Assembly: GCA_036873135.1 (NCBI GenBank) | Contig: JAPTYO010000002.1 | Span: 18,998,452 to 19,062,451 of the forward strand | DNA: 64,000 bases | Source of the DNA: Clarkia xantiana subsp. parviflora | Taxonomy: Eukaryota; Streptophyta; Magnoliopsida; Myrtales; Onagraceae | Direction: 5' to 3' | Translations under genes and position numbers: made by a program | Shown: in pieces, positions 32,801-45,359 of the stretch | Layout of the letters: each line of letters starts with the position of its first letter | How positions within the stretch are numbered: the first letter of the stretch is position 1 | Notes under the pieces: model-generated | Databases searched by the model: none | Told to the model about the DNA's origin: nothing | The model's input: the letters and a program-made list of their open reading frames with translations, nothing else

Positions 32801-33727
32801 GGGGTCGTTGCCTCGGGACGTATTTTCTTTAAGGTGTTCTCGCTAGAATTATAATAGAAATTAGAAGTTGTCATTACCTAGATGTTGCTGGTTAGCATGA
32901 ACCACTGCAATTAGTGCATTATTATCAGTTTTCTGTATATGAAAATATCAATTGATGATGAAATGAAGGTAAGATGAAAAAGTATTGATGGTACTTTTAA
33001 ATGGCAGGGCTCTTCTAAGTGCATTTCAGACGTTTTGTGAATGTGTTGGAGATTGACATAAAGGAAAGATAAAATTAATGGAGGACACGTAGTTTCATAT
33101 AAAACATGATGGAATTCGTAACATGCTTAGAACATCTCATTTTAGCATATATTGGCTAGAGATAGTGAAAAATAATGAAAAAAGAGAAGTAGACCAATCT
33201 TGTCGGAGAACTAGCACGAAAGAGGTGAATATAAAGCTTTCCCGGAAATTTAGTTTCATACATATAAAGCACATCTTGAGATTATATTTATATGGAATGG
33301 ATTTTCTTTATAAGATGTTTCAAATCATTAACATTTTTCTTGATTATTAAAGACATTTCACTATAGATTCATTATTGCATATAAGCTAAGGGCAAGAGAC
33401 AGATGTGTTTCAAATCTCATATTTTACGTTTGATTAATTTTTGAAAATATGATTTGTCTAAATTAGAAATGAAAGACTTATTCTCGATTAATTTATTTTT
33501 GTTTCATGAGCAAATATTTTCTGTATAAAAATTCGTAATATTGAGTCATGTATTAAAATAACATATGTACAAGGGGATCACTAATAAATATTTGAAATAT
33601 TATTCCAAGTCATGCATGAGTGGCAAAAAAATCTTATGTTTTCCAAAATTATTCATTCTCTAATTCATTTTTTGAAATCAAATCAAACCATAAAAAAATC
33701 GATCGTTGCGCGTGCAACGCATGCGTA
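29848..33727 (+). mobile_element. Helitron-like block: canonical 5' end, degenerate 3' hairpin
   Basis: The block begins TCTACTACATCTAATAAAAG after A, then GGCCCTCACCCCCAAAAG, closely resembling the start of the Helitron at 5032. At 33704-33726 is a GTTGCGCGTGCAACGCATGC hairpin related to the one ending that Helitron, but the CTAG terminus is missing and the sequence runs straight into a truncated Rep/helicase gene on the other strand. GC-rich pieces (30160-30330, 30720-30890) and a three-exon gene fragment (31532-32545) sit inside, as expected for a gene-capturing element. The extent is inferred. Confidence 0.5.
31532..32545 (+). pseudogene. Unidentified captured gene fragment, three exons in consistent phase
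   Basis: I do not recognise this protein. Three putative exons have good splice signals: 31532-31614 (FFEALVRPFDVGCSSNNADD...VRLL), 31712-31773 (EKIILILPMYGKDYSFSID) and 32482-32545 (NINVTFFCFCDSHGELVDAI, stop). Acceptors TTTTCAG, GCTCAG and TTTGCAG, and donors GTAATT and GTAAGT, all keep one frame (phases 0 and 2). An open stretch before it (31150-31430: VKLKPGHEHVAIERMRF, and NGETFGKNEEVLGTRNSPSL in another frame) may be a further decayed exon. It lies within a Helitron-like block, so capture is likely. Chance remains possible because the exons are short. Confidence 0.4.
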
Positions 33728-36700
33728 CTTTTAATTTGAGCTTCTCTAGTTGACTCCATAAGTAAGACGTTGCTAGGCTAGAGTTGACAACCTGGCCTCG
33801 TGTACCTTTGCGCACGACAGGTAGTACTTGCCGAAAGTCTCCTCCAAAGACAATTACTTTCCTCCAAAAATTGTTTGGCTCGACATTATATCTTGTAAGC
33901 TTCTGTCAAGTGCTTCAATATTATATCGCTTTGCCATTGGAGCTTCGTCCCAGATGATAAGTTTTGCGCGTCGAAGTAGCTCAGCTGTGGAGCTTTGTTT
34001 GCTGATATTGCAAACAGTTGAATCATCTGTATAAAGTGGGATACCAAACCGAGAATGAGCAGTGCGACCGCCAGGGAGGATGGAGGCAGCTGCACCAGAG
34101 GAAGCCGTTGCTATTGCTATATCTCCCCGAGAACGAATACTCCACAAAAGAGCTCTGTAAAGGAAGGTTTTCCCAGTGCCACCTGGTCCATCAATAAAGA
34201 ATGCACCACTATGATTAGAATATACTCTAGTCAAAATAGTAGTGTAAGCAAGATGTTGTTCACAATTCAACTTTTCTACTAAGAAGGCATCTTCATCTGG
34301 TGTTTGTATGGAAAGCTCATCAGTGATTGCACGGGAAATTTGATTGTTGTTTCCAGCATTTGGGAGAGACATCTGAGGTAGGTCATATTGTTGGATGTTT
34401 GATCCCATGCTTTCTAAGAAATATGCAATTCTTTCCAATGTAAAGCAAATCTTGGATTGTTCATTTACTTCACGGGGACATGTGTCGGCCAGGGCATGAG
34501 TGTTGAAATCCTCTGACAATGAAGCAAAATTCTCATCCCAAAGGAAGCGAACATTAGGAGGTGATAAGAATACAAGAACTGTTGCAAAAAGCCGCTGAAA
34601 TGCATCTGGCATTTGAAATGTAGATGCTTCATGTAGGCATTGAGAGACGTAGTCATCTGAAGCAAGTAAGCCTCGTTTTTCTGCAGCTTCTTTGAATGTT
34701 GAGTAGTGCGTACCGCAAACTGTAAGCAAATCTTCATAAGATCTGGGCCCTTTGATATTACTCAGCAAGAGTCGTAGGTAGTAGCGCTCCCCTTCAGAAG
34801 GGTTTGCTGCGCATAATCGACCTATCACAACACATTTTTGACGAGGCCGCCATTGACGACCTTTTGAATCCCAAACATAATGCTGTGGGAATTCTGTATA
34901 CAAATACTTTCTGGCTGCAGCATGAGTAGAACATGTTCTAAAATATTCCGTGAGCATGGAACGGGATGTTCTGTCAGCTGAAATGACTTTTTGTAGGTTT
35001 TCATTTTCATGAAATGAAATAACATGATAATTGGGGAGGTGCAGTTGCAAAGGGATGACAGCTGGGAATATTTCATTTAGTTCAAACTCAAAGATGCGCC
35101 ATATACCTTCCTGAGATGTAACAAACCGAGCTTCTTGGAACCTTTGAATTTCATCTATCGGCGTACTCTCTTCAGAAGTGTTGATAGTAAATGCTACTCT
35201 GTCATGACCTTTGTATATATACTTGTACAAGTACTTGACAGCTTTGATGCCTGAACAAATCTCTACATTAACGTGGCAGTTGTACCTGGAGAGCAGGTAT
35301 GGATTATAAGGTACGACCCACTTGTTATTATAGAGAGTGCTGCGTACAAGAACTTCAGGTCCTGAAGACCTCCGCCGGTACATGGGATAGGAATCCTTGC
35401 CTTGTGTTGTTTCTTCGAGAAAAGGTCGAGGGTAGTGGTACTTACACTGACCTTTTTTCATACATGAGCAATTTCGGTTTAAGTCACCACACGGCCCGTG
35501 CAACATATGTTGAAGAACCAATTTGTGAAGGTATGGTTGAAGATTTGGGTCAGGAATCTCAGCAGAGACATATTTGTCGAACTGTTCAACCGAGGTAATC
35601 TTCGAGCCAGGTTGCATAATTAGTAGAATGTGAGCATGTGGGAGGCCTCGCTTTTGGAACTCAACAACATGTACATGAGCGGCAACTCTACCAAATATGT
35701 GCTGTTTGAACAATTGGTCTTTGAGGTCTTGGAGCTTTGCACGAAAAATGCGGCAGACAATGTCTGGTCGTTCTTGTGCGGTTTCCCCGGCCGACAATTC
35801 CCGTTGGATCTCTGACCAATCAGGATTGCATGTCATAGTTATGAAAAGATCAGGCTTGCCGAAGAATTGCACTAAGGCCATAGCATTTAGAAAATTCCGG
35901 CGCATATTTCTTGGACCACCTATAAATGAAGCCGGCAAGATGATCCGCTTTCCAATATGGCTGGCTCTTTTCTCTCCATGAAGAACACTGTCAACAACTC
36001 CTTGGTAAAGGTCTGCACGGATTCTATCTTGTTGTCGTCGGATGAAATCTAGCCGGGACATCTCCACTTTGATGTACATGTCTACGATGTATTGCAAAAG
36101 GAGACGCTTCACTTTTAAAAGTAATGAACCGTCATCTCGAATTTGGAGCTTGTAACAATAATATTCACGGCATGTGACTGTCTTTGCTGAATCTTGGACT
36201 ACCTCTACAACATTAAATTAATAGCTTTAGTAATACGGTGTTATAGGGTATGGGACTATATCAGTTGAGATTGTGCCATTATGAGAATGTTTTTTTTAAA
36301 CATTTTGTTATTTTGGTTAATAGGCACCCACAATGCGGAGGATATAATTATTTAGAAACAACCAAAAGATCCAGAGGAACGAAATGAAGCATGAAGAAAA
36401 TGAAGGATTATTCAAACATTGAAGAACCTATTTAGAAGAAGTTATTTCATCTTCAACTGAAGTTACGTTACAGATAATATCCCAAATTGAGCCTTATTAA
36501 AGTAATCAAATCACAGATTTACCTAGATTAAAAAAGATGTTTACAAATGAAAAAACCAGTAGTATCCATATATATGCAATGTGTCAAATTAAAAATTTTA
36601 TTATGTCATAAATTTGAGGTGACTGTTTAACGTAAATCTGAAAGCATGTTTATGGGTTGTAAGCTAAACTCAGTATAATGTTTGAACTGCAAATCATATA

Positions 36701-37681
36701 TATAGGTTCGAGTATGTGTTTAAAATAGTAAAATCTAACTTTGAAGGTAATTCGAATAAAGGTGAAGAGGAAAATGAATATGAATTAAATAATAATATAT
36801 AAATATAGTAAGATCTAACCGGTGTAGGTAACAGTACAGTTGAAATACTTACCATCAGATTCTACTTCAAAGATGGATTCTGCTGATGTAAGTTCTCTTG
36901 GAATAGAGCTAGTTGAGGCACTTTGACTTGTAGACTGCAGTATGTTTAGATGCCACCCATTATCACCATAAGGAAATAGAACTGGGTACTGTAGTGGGTC
37001 ATAACAGCCAAAGTAGTAACGTATACGATGGCGTTGGCCGGATGTGGAATGAATTGTGATGTCACGTTCACTATGAGCTTGGCTGTTAGTACCTTCAACC
37101 CAAATGGCAGCTACATCGTCTCCTGAAGGACTATTATAGACTCGTTGATCAAGCTTTGCATCACTTATGATACGTAGAGAACATGTTTCTAAAGGCAGAT
37201 CAGATAGCCTGCGAAGTACGCTCGCATAGGGGTTGACTGATAGTATATCCATTAGTGTCTTGACAAGGGGCTCGCTGAGAGTTGGATCAGTGAATATACG
37301 CATGCGATTATCTAGCTCGTTTGAAGTATCATAGAAATACAATTGGAAATAGCATGGCCCAATTTGACCTGGTAATAGAGCTGGTAAATCATGGTATACT
37401 TGCCCTTGAGCTCGAAAGGTGTAGACACCTTTTATTGAAGAAGCAAGATCTTTATCGATGCGGATACCCAATGAAGTGAATGCGAAGATACTGTTGTAGG
37501 CCCTTATATGTGTACGGAACTCTTTGCCTTGATCCCCACCTTCTTCATATAATTCCTTGAGGGCAGTTGGAATACAAGGGGGTTTTAAGGAAATTTTGCC
37601 GTTGTCGCAACAAAACGTTGGTGTTTCATATTGGAAGCGTTTAGCTCCGCAATGTTGGCAAGGGACCGTGACCTTTATCAT
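33728..37681 (-). pseudogene. Helitron Rep/helicase (RepHel), truncated
   Basis: RepHel nicks and joins Helitron ends (HUH Rep domain) and unwinds DNA (Pif1-type helicase) in rolling-circle transposition. Exon 36853-37681 encodes the Helitron N-terminal region (CQHCGAKRFQYE...YPVLFPYGDNGWH). Exon 33728-36204 continues with CREYYCYKLQIR, Rep motif FITMTCNPDW, the HUH box in HVVEFQKRGLPHAHILL, the catalytic-Tyr region YLYKYIYKGHDR and Walker A GPGGTGKTF. The intron 36205-36852 has GTAAGT and TTGTAG ends and keeps phase. A one-base loss in an A run at about 33852 shifts the frame just before VIVFGGDFRQVLPVV, and homology stops at about 33728, in the middle of the helicase, where a Helitron-type hairpin sits. 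The start is probably further upstream, since TTTGCAG at about 37694 looks like another acceptor. Confidence 0.9.
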
Positions 37682-37693
37682 AGAAGAGACATC

Positions 37694-38056
37694 TGCAAAT
37701 GAAAAATGAACTTATAATAACAACTGAAGCACAAATTATATATATATATATATATATAACCATAACAATCAGGGCAAGAAGTTGGAGAATGCGGTCACTG
37801 GTGTCATTTCACTCGTTTTGGCGATGTAATCTTACAAGGTGCACAAGACAACAAGACAAAGACTAAGACTAAGACTAAATTGAAAGTCATGTTTGACATG
37901 CAAAAGACAGGGAATAATTCAGTAATAATAAAGTAATAACCATATACTGTATGTATGCTTTACTTAATTCTTTCTTGTTATCATTGTCATATAATAACAC
38001 ATCTCCAGCTTTAATTATTCCATGGTTTTTGGCACGAGAACACTAACGCGTAATAA
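37694..38056. other. Flank between RepHel and the Mutator-like element
   Basis: AT-rich with a TA tract at 37739-37757 and four GACTAA-type units at 37860-37880. An upstream RepHel exon may lie here but could not be read. Confidence 0.4.
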
Positions 38057-38065
38057 ATATTAGGG

Positions 38066-38919
38066 GAGAAATTATATCTTGGAACTAGTCCAGTACACCA
38101 CCTAGGACATGGACCATACCAATAAATAATTAACAACTCATCAAACATAAACTAGAGACAAATAACATAATATAAAGAATAACTTTCTCTAGCATTAATT
38201 AGCATCGGTTAAGAAAATAATTAATTATCAAAAAAACTATTATATGTTAGTACTAATTATAATGCGCAATTATTAGATATACATACTATGGATATTTATT
38301 AATAATAAAGAAAAATGATTTTTTTTTAAATTAATGTAAATAAAAATATAATAAAATTGTCACTAATTGTGATTTTTTTAAAACATATTGATCATGGTAA
38401 GCCCTATAGGGTAAGGGTTCATAGCATTATAATACAAGTTTTTTTGATATTTTTCTAAAAACCTATTAGACATGGTGAACCCTAGAAAAAAATGGACACT
38501 TGCCCTCTAGGGTTCACCATGTCTAATAGGTTTTTAGAAAAATATCAAAAAAACTCGTATTATAATGCTATGAACACTTACCCTATAGGGCTTACCATGA
38601 TCAATATGTTTTAAAAAAATCACAATTAGTGACAATTTTATTTACATTAATTTTTTTTAAAGTCGTTTTTATTTATTATTAATAAAATATCCATAGTATA
38701 TATATATCTAATAATTAATATTGCGAATTATAATTAGTAATAACCTATAATAGTTTTTTTGGTAATTAATTATTTCTTTAACCGATGCTAATTAATGCTA
38801 TAGAAAGTTATTCTCTACACTATATCATTTGTCTCTAGTTTATGTTTAATGAGTTGTTAATTATTTATTGGTATGGTCCATGTCCTAGGTGGTGGACTAG
38901 GTCCAAGATATAATTTCTC
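38066..38919. mobile_element. Mutator-like foldback element, 854 bp
   Basis: A perfect 9-bp duplication, ATATTAGGG (38057-38065, 38920-38928), flanks an element that is almost entirely one inverted repeat: ends GAGAAATTATATCTTGGA on both sides, arms of about 410 bp meeting near 38490-38500. Non-coding. A read-through transcript would fold into a very long hairpin. Confidence 0.93.
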
Positions 38920-38928
38920 ATATTAGGG

Positions 38929-40258
38929 TCTCGCTACTCAACTTTAATTAAATTACAAATTGTTATTTAAATTTAAATTTTTTAAATTGACTACCAAAAG
39001 TTCTTTTTTTTTTTATCAAACTGCTACATTCTTTATAATTTTCATCAAATCGGACATAAAATGGCATGTTTCGTCCATATGTGGTCTTTTGAAGTATACC
39101 CAAGATAGATTTCACTAATAAATTGAAAGTAATGCAGTAAAATACATTCAATTGGACAATCAATTGAAAGAAAATTGGGTTGATGTGCATGAACATCCAA
39201 TTGAAGATATTTTTTTACAATCATTTCAATTTATTGTCGAAACTATTGGGTACACATCAAAAGACCCCATGTAACCCAGAATGCTCAATTTATGTCTAAT
39301 ATGATGAAAATTGTAACGAATGTAGTAATTTGCTCGAGAACTTAAAAATTATAATAAAATTTAAAAAAATTAAAGTTTAGATAACGATTTTTAGTTCGGT
39401 TAAAATTGAGATAGGGAATCAGTTATCAATCCCTAAATGTGCAAACAATTAACTACTTCATGTGTAACCAAGTTTTTTTCTTTTTTATAGCTATTTTAGA
39501 GCTTAGTATATAATCTTTTCGCACCGAATTAGTTTGTAAAGTGAATTGTTTATTATAAATATTTTTACATTCTCTTATACGAGATTTGAACTTCAAACTT
39601 TTAATAATTAAAAAATGAAGCAATAAACCACTTTACTAAAATACATTTAGAACTTTCGATAGATATTAGGAAATTGTTCTAGAAAGTAGAAACTGCAGGA
39701 ATTTTTATTATGCGTATCAAACTTAAAACCGTGTCCAAAAGTCTTGTTTGTGTGTGAGTTTTTTCGAAAGTATCTTTTCAATTTATCATTTTCCAAGATA
39801 TATACTTGAAAGAAAGAAAGAATCTCTAAAGAAAAAAGAGTGGAGTACTTCTTTTGAAACCGTGTTTTGACAAGTAAGTTTCCAACGTGAAAGAAATTGT
39901 AACACTATATATTATAATAGCTAATACCTAACAATCATACTGATAATGATGTATTTGGTCTTCTAGAAATTACATTTATGGTTGATGGATGACTTCCTTC
40001 TAGTTTAGCTATCATAATCGTATCAGCTATGAATATAGTCGGAAGACTTTCAATAATTCAATTTAAAAAAGAAAAAGGTTTGAAAACCGAAAAGTTCCAA
40101 AGTGAATAAAGGTTGGGTCTCTTATCCTACGTATGCCATATATGATATAACAATACTTTAATAAATTTATAGTGATTTATTAAATGTGGGCCTCCCTTCC
40201 TTTTTACCTAGGAAGAAAATAAAGAAAAATCTTAAAATTGTACCATTATAATAAATAA
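38929..40258. other. Gene-free AT-rich stretch
   Basis: No coding sequence recognised. A decayed repeat-like string (GAGATTTGAACTTCAAAC, about 39582) resembles tRNA-derived or retroelement tails but is too short to assign. Confidence 0.5.
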
Positions 40259-40263
40259 AACAT

Positions 40264-40447
40264 TGTTACAGAAGTAGATATGTAATAGAAGAGGGAACTT
40301 GAGGATGTCTTATTATCACACATAAGGAGCCCTTATATAGGGATTACATATACTTGTGGAGGAAGTAAATTTAATACTAGGAAAGTCTAAACAAGGAAGA
40401 TGGTATATACACGTAACATTGAACATCCACTAAATATATTCATAACA
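40264..40447 (-). repeat. LTR (downstream copy, element on - strand)
   Basis: TGTTACAG...CATAACA on the + strand, about 95% identical by eye to 45171-45354. Confidence 0.95.
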
Positions 40448-41087
40448 CTCCCTCTTGGATGTTCATAAGGGAATTGTGCCTCGTTAAAACTTTACTAGAA
40501 AAAACCCATTGGGATAAAAATCTAGTGAATGAAAAAGAGTACACAATTATGGATCCCTTTTTGTAAGCTGTCTCGTTAAAAACCTTACCAGGAAAACCCG
40601 ATGGGACAAAACCTTGGTTAAGGAAAAAAGAGTGCAGCGGTGTAGATTCTCCCCCTGATGTTGACATCGCGTAATTTCATTAAGTCGACGCAATCCAATC
40701 ATGTTCGCCAATATTCCAGATGTCGCAGTCGATAAAGCCTCCTTGAAAAGATCCGCTAGATAGTCATATGAACAAATTCGTTGGATGAAGAATAACTTGA
40801 GGCGAATGTGTTTTGTATGTCTCTTTTGATATAACAATCTTCAACTCGAGCTATATAACCTGCATTATCTTCATATATATATAATATAATGCTACATTTG
40901 AAAATTGTGCACTTCCATGTTATAACTTACATTTGTGTAGCAAATTAATTTAGGTCTTGATTCATCATGATATTAAACTCATGGAATTCTTACAATCATT
41001 AAGGTACTCAATAAATGTGTTTATCTATGCAAAATAACTTCAAGACATTTTTTTTATAGGACAATATTATTTTCAATCTCTTAAGTA

Positions 41088-44000
41088 CTCGATCTTCAGG
41101 CCGAGCCAAACCTTTGTCCTTTCAATATATTTTGTCTGAATTTAACATCATCAATAAATTGATTGTATTTACAAACTCTTCACGAGTTTCAATATCTTTA
41201 AATTCTCCCCGTCACGCGATGCCCATTTCGGCTATAGAGTGATCAATTCAACTTATCAAAATATCAGTTTTCTTAATTCGCATAATATCATCTGATATAT
41301 CTTAGCTCAAATGAGTTATACATTGTGGAGAATATAACATAATTTGCCTGTATTATTTTAAATGGTACAATATCTTTATTATCCAACATTCTTGGAAAAA
41401 TTTCATGCTAGCTTTTTCAATCCTTCTAGGATTTTCACTTTAATTTTGCTATCGGCTATAAATATTTCATATGTGGGACGCATTCACAACTTTTTATGTA
41501 CTGCCAACGTAATAATATATTTGAAGGTGATTTTTCCACTAAATGATCCATATAATAAATGCCAGGATTTTGCATATAACATTTGTACCACAGGTTGTGC
41601 GTATATATCTTACGACACAATTTATTTATGCGGGAAGTAATTTGTATCCACTGGCTTCCACCTTATGCATTTTTCATGTTAATACTTGCGTCTTTTCAAA
41701 CTTTGGCCAATCATAATACTTGTTTAACATATTGAGCTCAAGATCCTCGACTCCTCGTCTTGTTTTATAATTTCACTCATGAATAATATTCAAAACTGTT
41801 GTCGACAACTTTATATTTTACGGTTCCATCACTTCCCGTTAATGACATAACTCATTGATATTTCTTTATTGTAATCACTTTCAGGTACCTGAATCACTTA
41901 TGGGATTTGATATTTAGTTATGTCTTTATTTCTTTTGGGAAATCACCTCCATAATAAGACCATATTTATCTTGCTCCATTCTTTTATTAAAAAAAAATTC
42001 TTTGGAACCAATATCGCACGCTTCAGACGAGAGTTATTTTTCATTATAACCTGTCCAATTAGGACATTTCAAAATTGGAGCATTTGCAGCTGTTACTTGA
42101 CTTATGACTTTCTGGTCTCATAAAGTCACTTATTGGCAGTATTTGAAAATGCTTTTCTCTTTGAACTTCAGGTTCATATTCTCATTGTGGGATGATCTAA
42201 ATGAGATAATAACAATTTTTTTTTTTTCAGTCAATCTCTTTTTTGCCAGCTGCTTCTTTTCTCCCCCTAATGTTGGGAAAAGTTGTTCAACAATGACAAT
42301 CAACACTCTTGTTTTAAATATATATATCAGTCATTGTTCTCAAATAATTGATTTATAGACAAAATATTTTTCCCAACATTCCAGACCCATGTTTGTGCGT
42401 TGCGGTGGAGTAATTCAAACATATATCGCACACCATAATATTAATATATGAAAAATTTGTCTCTTCACCAAAAATTGGTTGTAATGGGGAGAACTGTGAT
42501 TTAACATTGGCTTGATGCGCAATTATATTGCTGCTTTCATAATAGCATGCATTTGTACTCAATTTGCTCTAATTGGTAGCAGTTTAGCTATGTAACTGGA
42601 GGATCTTTGTAACTTTCATGCTAAGCTGCAAAACTAGACATGTAGTTGTCTGAATCTTGTAGTAAGTATCAACTTTCAATATCATCATCATTCTTTATTA
42701 CATAATCTGGAAATTTTGCTATTGCAAATTCGTGATAATTAATGCACATGCGACCATATTGTAGATGCATCTTTCAAAATAATATATCGGTCCACATGGC
42801 AGGTGAACGGGCCCATATTCACCTTTTATTATTTCCATAAATAATGGAATTTTATCCCGAACATAGTTGATGATGATCACATAATGAATTTTCCTTTGAG
42901 AGCAATTATCATAATGATTTATGGAGAATCTTCAGGTTCTTCCAAATAATGTACTGCGCATTCTTAAGTGATCCGGAATGGTCTGTAACCGGTCACGCCA
43001 AATATCATATTATATGGGTAAAACTTCGGGTTTACCTCTATATGAATCAGTAAACTTCTGGTTTACCGAATATATAATCAATCATGCCAATATTGGCGGT
43101 AAACTTCTGGTTTACCTGAATTTTTTTCATTATCTGCAAGAGACATATTTCTTGTAGGATCTTCATGATCATTTATTCAAGACTCATGATCTCTTAGGAT
43201 CTTCATGATCTCTTATTTATAATAATTCATGATATACATGATTCATTCTTATACAAGACGATCTTTAATTCACAAATACAATGTTTCAGATCCTATTTTT
43301 TCATACATTTTAGGGTCTTCCGAATCCTAAAATTATCAATTTTTGAGCTATTGAATAAGTCATGATCTTCTGGATCATTTTATAATAAAATGCAATAAAC
43401 GTAATAATATATGTATATAATAAATATAATGCAGTGCAAAAAATAAAAATATAAATGTAAAGGTAATGCAATAAAAAAAATAACAGTATATGTAAATAAA
43501 GTGCAAGAAATGTAAATATAAATATAAAAATTAAGGGAGCTATAAATTCATAATTATTGATCTTCAAGATCGTAATATCGGATCTTCAGGATCCGTCATT
43601 TATAAAGAATGCATTTTTCTTAATCGTAATATCTCATATTTAATAATAATATATGCAATGACTTTTTTTTTTTCATTTGAGGCTAATCTTTGCCTAGTGT
43701 CATCGCACTTCATATGAATAAATTTCTCGCTTCATCATATAATTAAATTTTTGTTAGCGTCATCGCGCTTCTCAAAATTATCATTCTTCCAAATCAATTG
43801 GATTTTGCATTTTTTATTTGTAAGCTGCATCATCTTTCTTTATCGATATCATGACGATGCTAACAATTTTATCTATTTCAAAATCAAAATCAACTGTTTC
43901 TATGACCATGATGATTATAACATATTTGTATTTATACTCTTAAAAGGTCATTATAAATTATATCACTCACTTCAGGGAGTGGATGATTTCATCGCTATAA

Positions 44001-44420
44001 TCATAATCTACAACACTCGCTTCAGGGAGTGGAGTATATCCTCGTTATAATCATAACTTATGACGCTTACTTCAGGGAGCGTAATATTTGCCTCTACACT
44101 CGCTTCAGGGAGTGGAGCAATATCAATACAAATAACTTTATGTATGAAATAATTTTTCACATTTATGTGTATTCAATATATAAATACTACCAAAATAACT
44201 ATATAAATACTACCAAAATAAAAATAAAAAATTACCGACGTGATATCGTGTATTAACATCCTTTATTTTCGACATAATTTATTTATTCAGCAATTTATTC
44301 GTAAAAAAAATTATCATATAAGATATTTAACCAATTCATATAAACAACATAACCAGAACTTGTTACTAGCTAGCAGTTGTACATAAACTATAACTATAGA
44401 AAATAAGACTTTCCAGAGTC
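41088..44420. repeat. Dispersed family of short hairpins with a TTCNG-type loop
   Basis: At least sixteen small palindromes have different stems but nearly the same loop. + strand examples: TGAAC-TTCAG-GTTCA (42162-42176), AGAATC-TTCA-GGTTCT (42925-42940), GTAAAC-TTCTG-GTTTAC (43050-43066), GGTAAAC-TTCTG-GTTTACC (43098-43116), ATGATC-TTCTG-GATCAT (43362-43378), CGGATC-TTCAG-GATCCG (43579-43595), and CACTC..TTCAGG-GAGTG (43964-43981, 44014-44031, 44097-44114). The copy at 44063-44082 changes both sides of one pair (A-T to G-C). Weaker ones: 41088-41105, 43017-43036, 43158-43170, 43198-43210, 43559-43571, 44407-44420. Confidence 0.8.
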
Positions 44421-45170
44421 AGTAAAGAAAATAGAGATTTATCACTGAAAATCATAGTTTGTCATTACAGATTAGAATAATTATCCCCTAAGCAATTTCA
44501 TAGTGGCTTTCAATTATTATTATCATATAAATATATATAGGCCATCGTTTAGGCAACAAGTATTCAAATTTAACCTCGATTATATTGACAAATTAGTCTA
44601 AGCGATTTACATAACGAATCATCTATGAACTGATTTTACTTTTTCAACGATTCATATCAAGATGTGAATAACAGTGTAACTAAACTTAACCAAATCCGAG
44701 TTAGTTTTCTTTGCTAACTTGTGGAGTCGGAATCATACCTCGATCAATTATGTGTGTCATCTGTCATGTACTGTAAGATTGAATACGACTTGCTTCGTCG
44801 GAGTTTTGTTTAAGTAGTCTGTTGTGTCAACACATCGATCTCGAATCCTTTCTTAACTCGTACATATTCAACTAAACATTAAATTCCTGACACACAATAA
44901 TTATAATAATTAGAATATGAATTATTAAATAGTCAAAATACGTAAGTAAATAAAGAAGTAATAATCTCCTTTTCAATGCAACACAATCAGATCGATTCAA
45001 ACTTCAAGGAATCGTTGGTGGTTCTGATAAATCGGATGATGGATTCTCAAAAGATTAGTTTGTGCCACTATCCCACTTCCACCATTGTTGTTCGAGCTTT
45101 TGTCGTGAGAAATTTATATCATGGTGGCGGTCTCTATACTTTCGTATAATATTACGATATGCTGATAACG

Positions 45171-45354
45171 TGTTACAGAAGTAGAGAGGTAATAGAAGAG
45201 GGAACTTGAGGATGTCTTATTATCACACATAAGGAGCCCTTATATAGGGATTACATATATTTGTGGAGGAAGTAAATTTAATACTAAAAAAGTCTAAACA
45301 TGGAAGATAGTATATACACGTAATATTGAACATCCAGTAAATATATTCATAACA
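45171..45354 (-). repeat. LTR (upstream copy, element on - strand)
   Basis: Mate of 40264-40447. The AACAT duplication follows directly. Confidence 0.95.
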
Positions 45355-45359
45355 AACAT

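Larger units (their letters stand above)
40264..45354 (-). mobile_element. Non-coding LTR retrotransposon, 5.1 kb, - strand
   Basis: LTRs of 184 bp at 40264-40447 and 45171-45354 (about nine differences by eye), with a perfect AACAT duplication (40259-40263, 45355-45359). On the - strand the LTR holds CTATATAAGG, a purine tract (CCAAGAGGGAG) lies just before the downstream LTR, and CGTTATCAGCATATCG follows the upstream LTR as a possible primer site, so it is oriented right to left. The 4.7-kb interior is AT-rich and lacks any recognisable gag or pol block. Near 40450-40640 it repeats a GTTTTTAACGAGAC-like motif seen in copia 3' regions. The interior contains a family of short hairpins. It fits a large retrotransposon derivative (LARD-like). 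Confidence 0.9.

Noticed and set aside
34055..35981. Several + strand frames of 60-100 codons
   Set aside because: They are antisense shadows of the Helitron RepHel gene.
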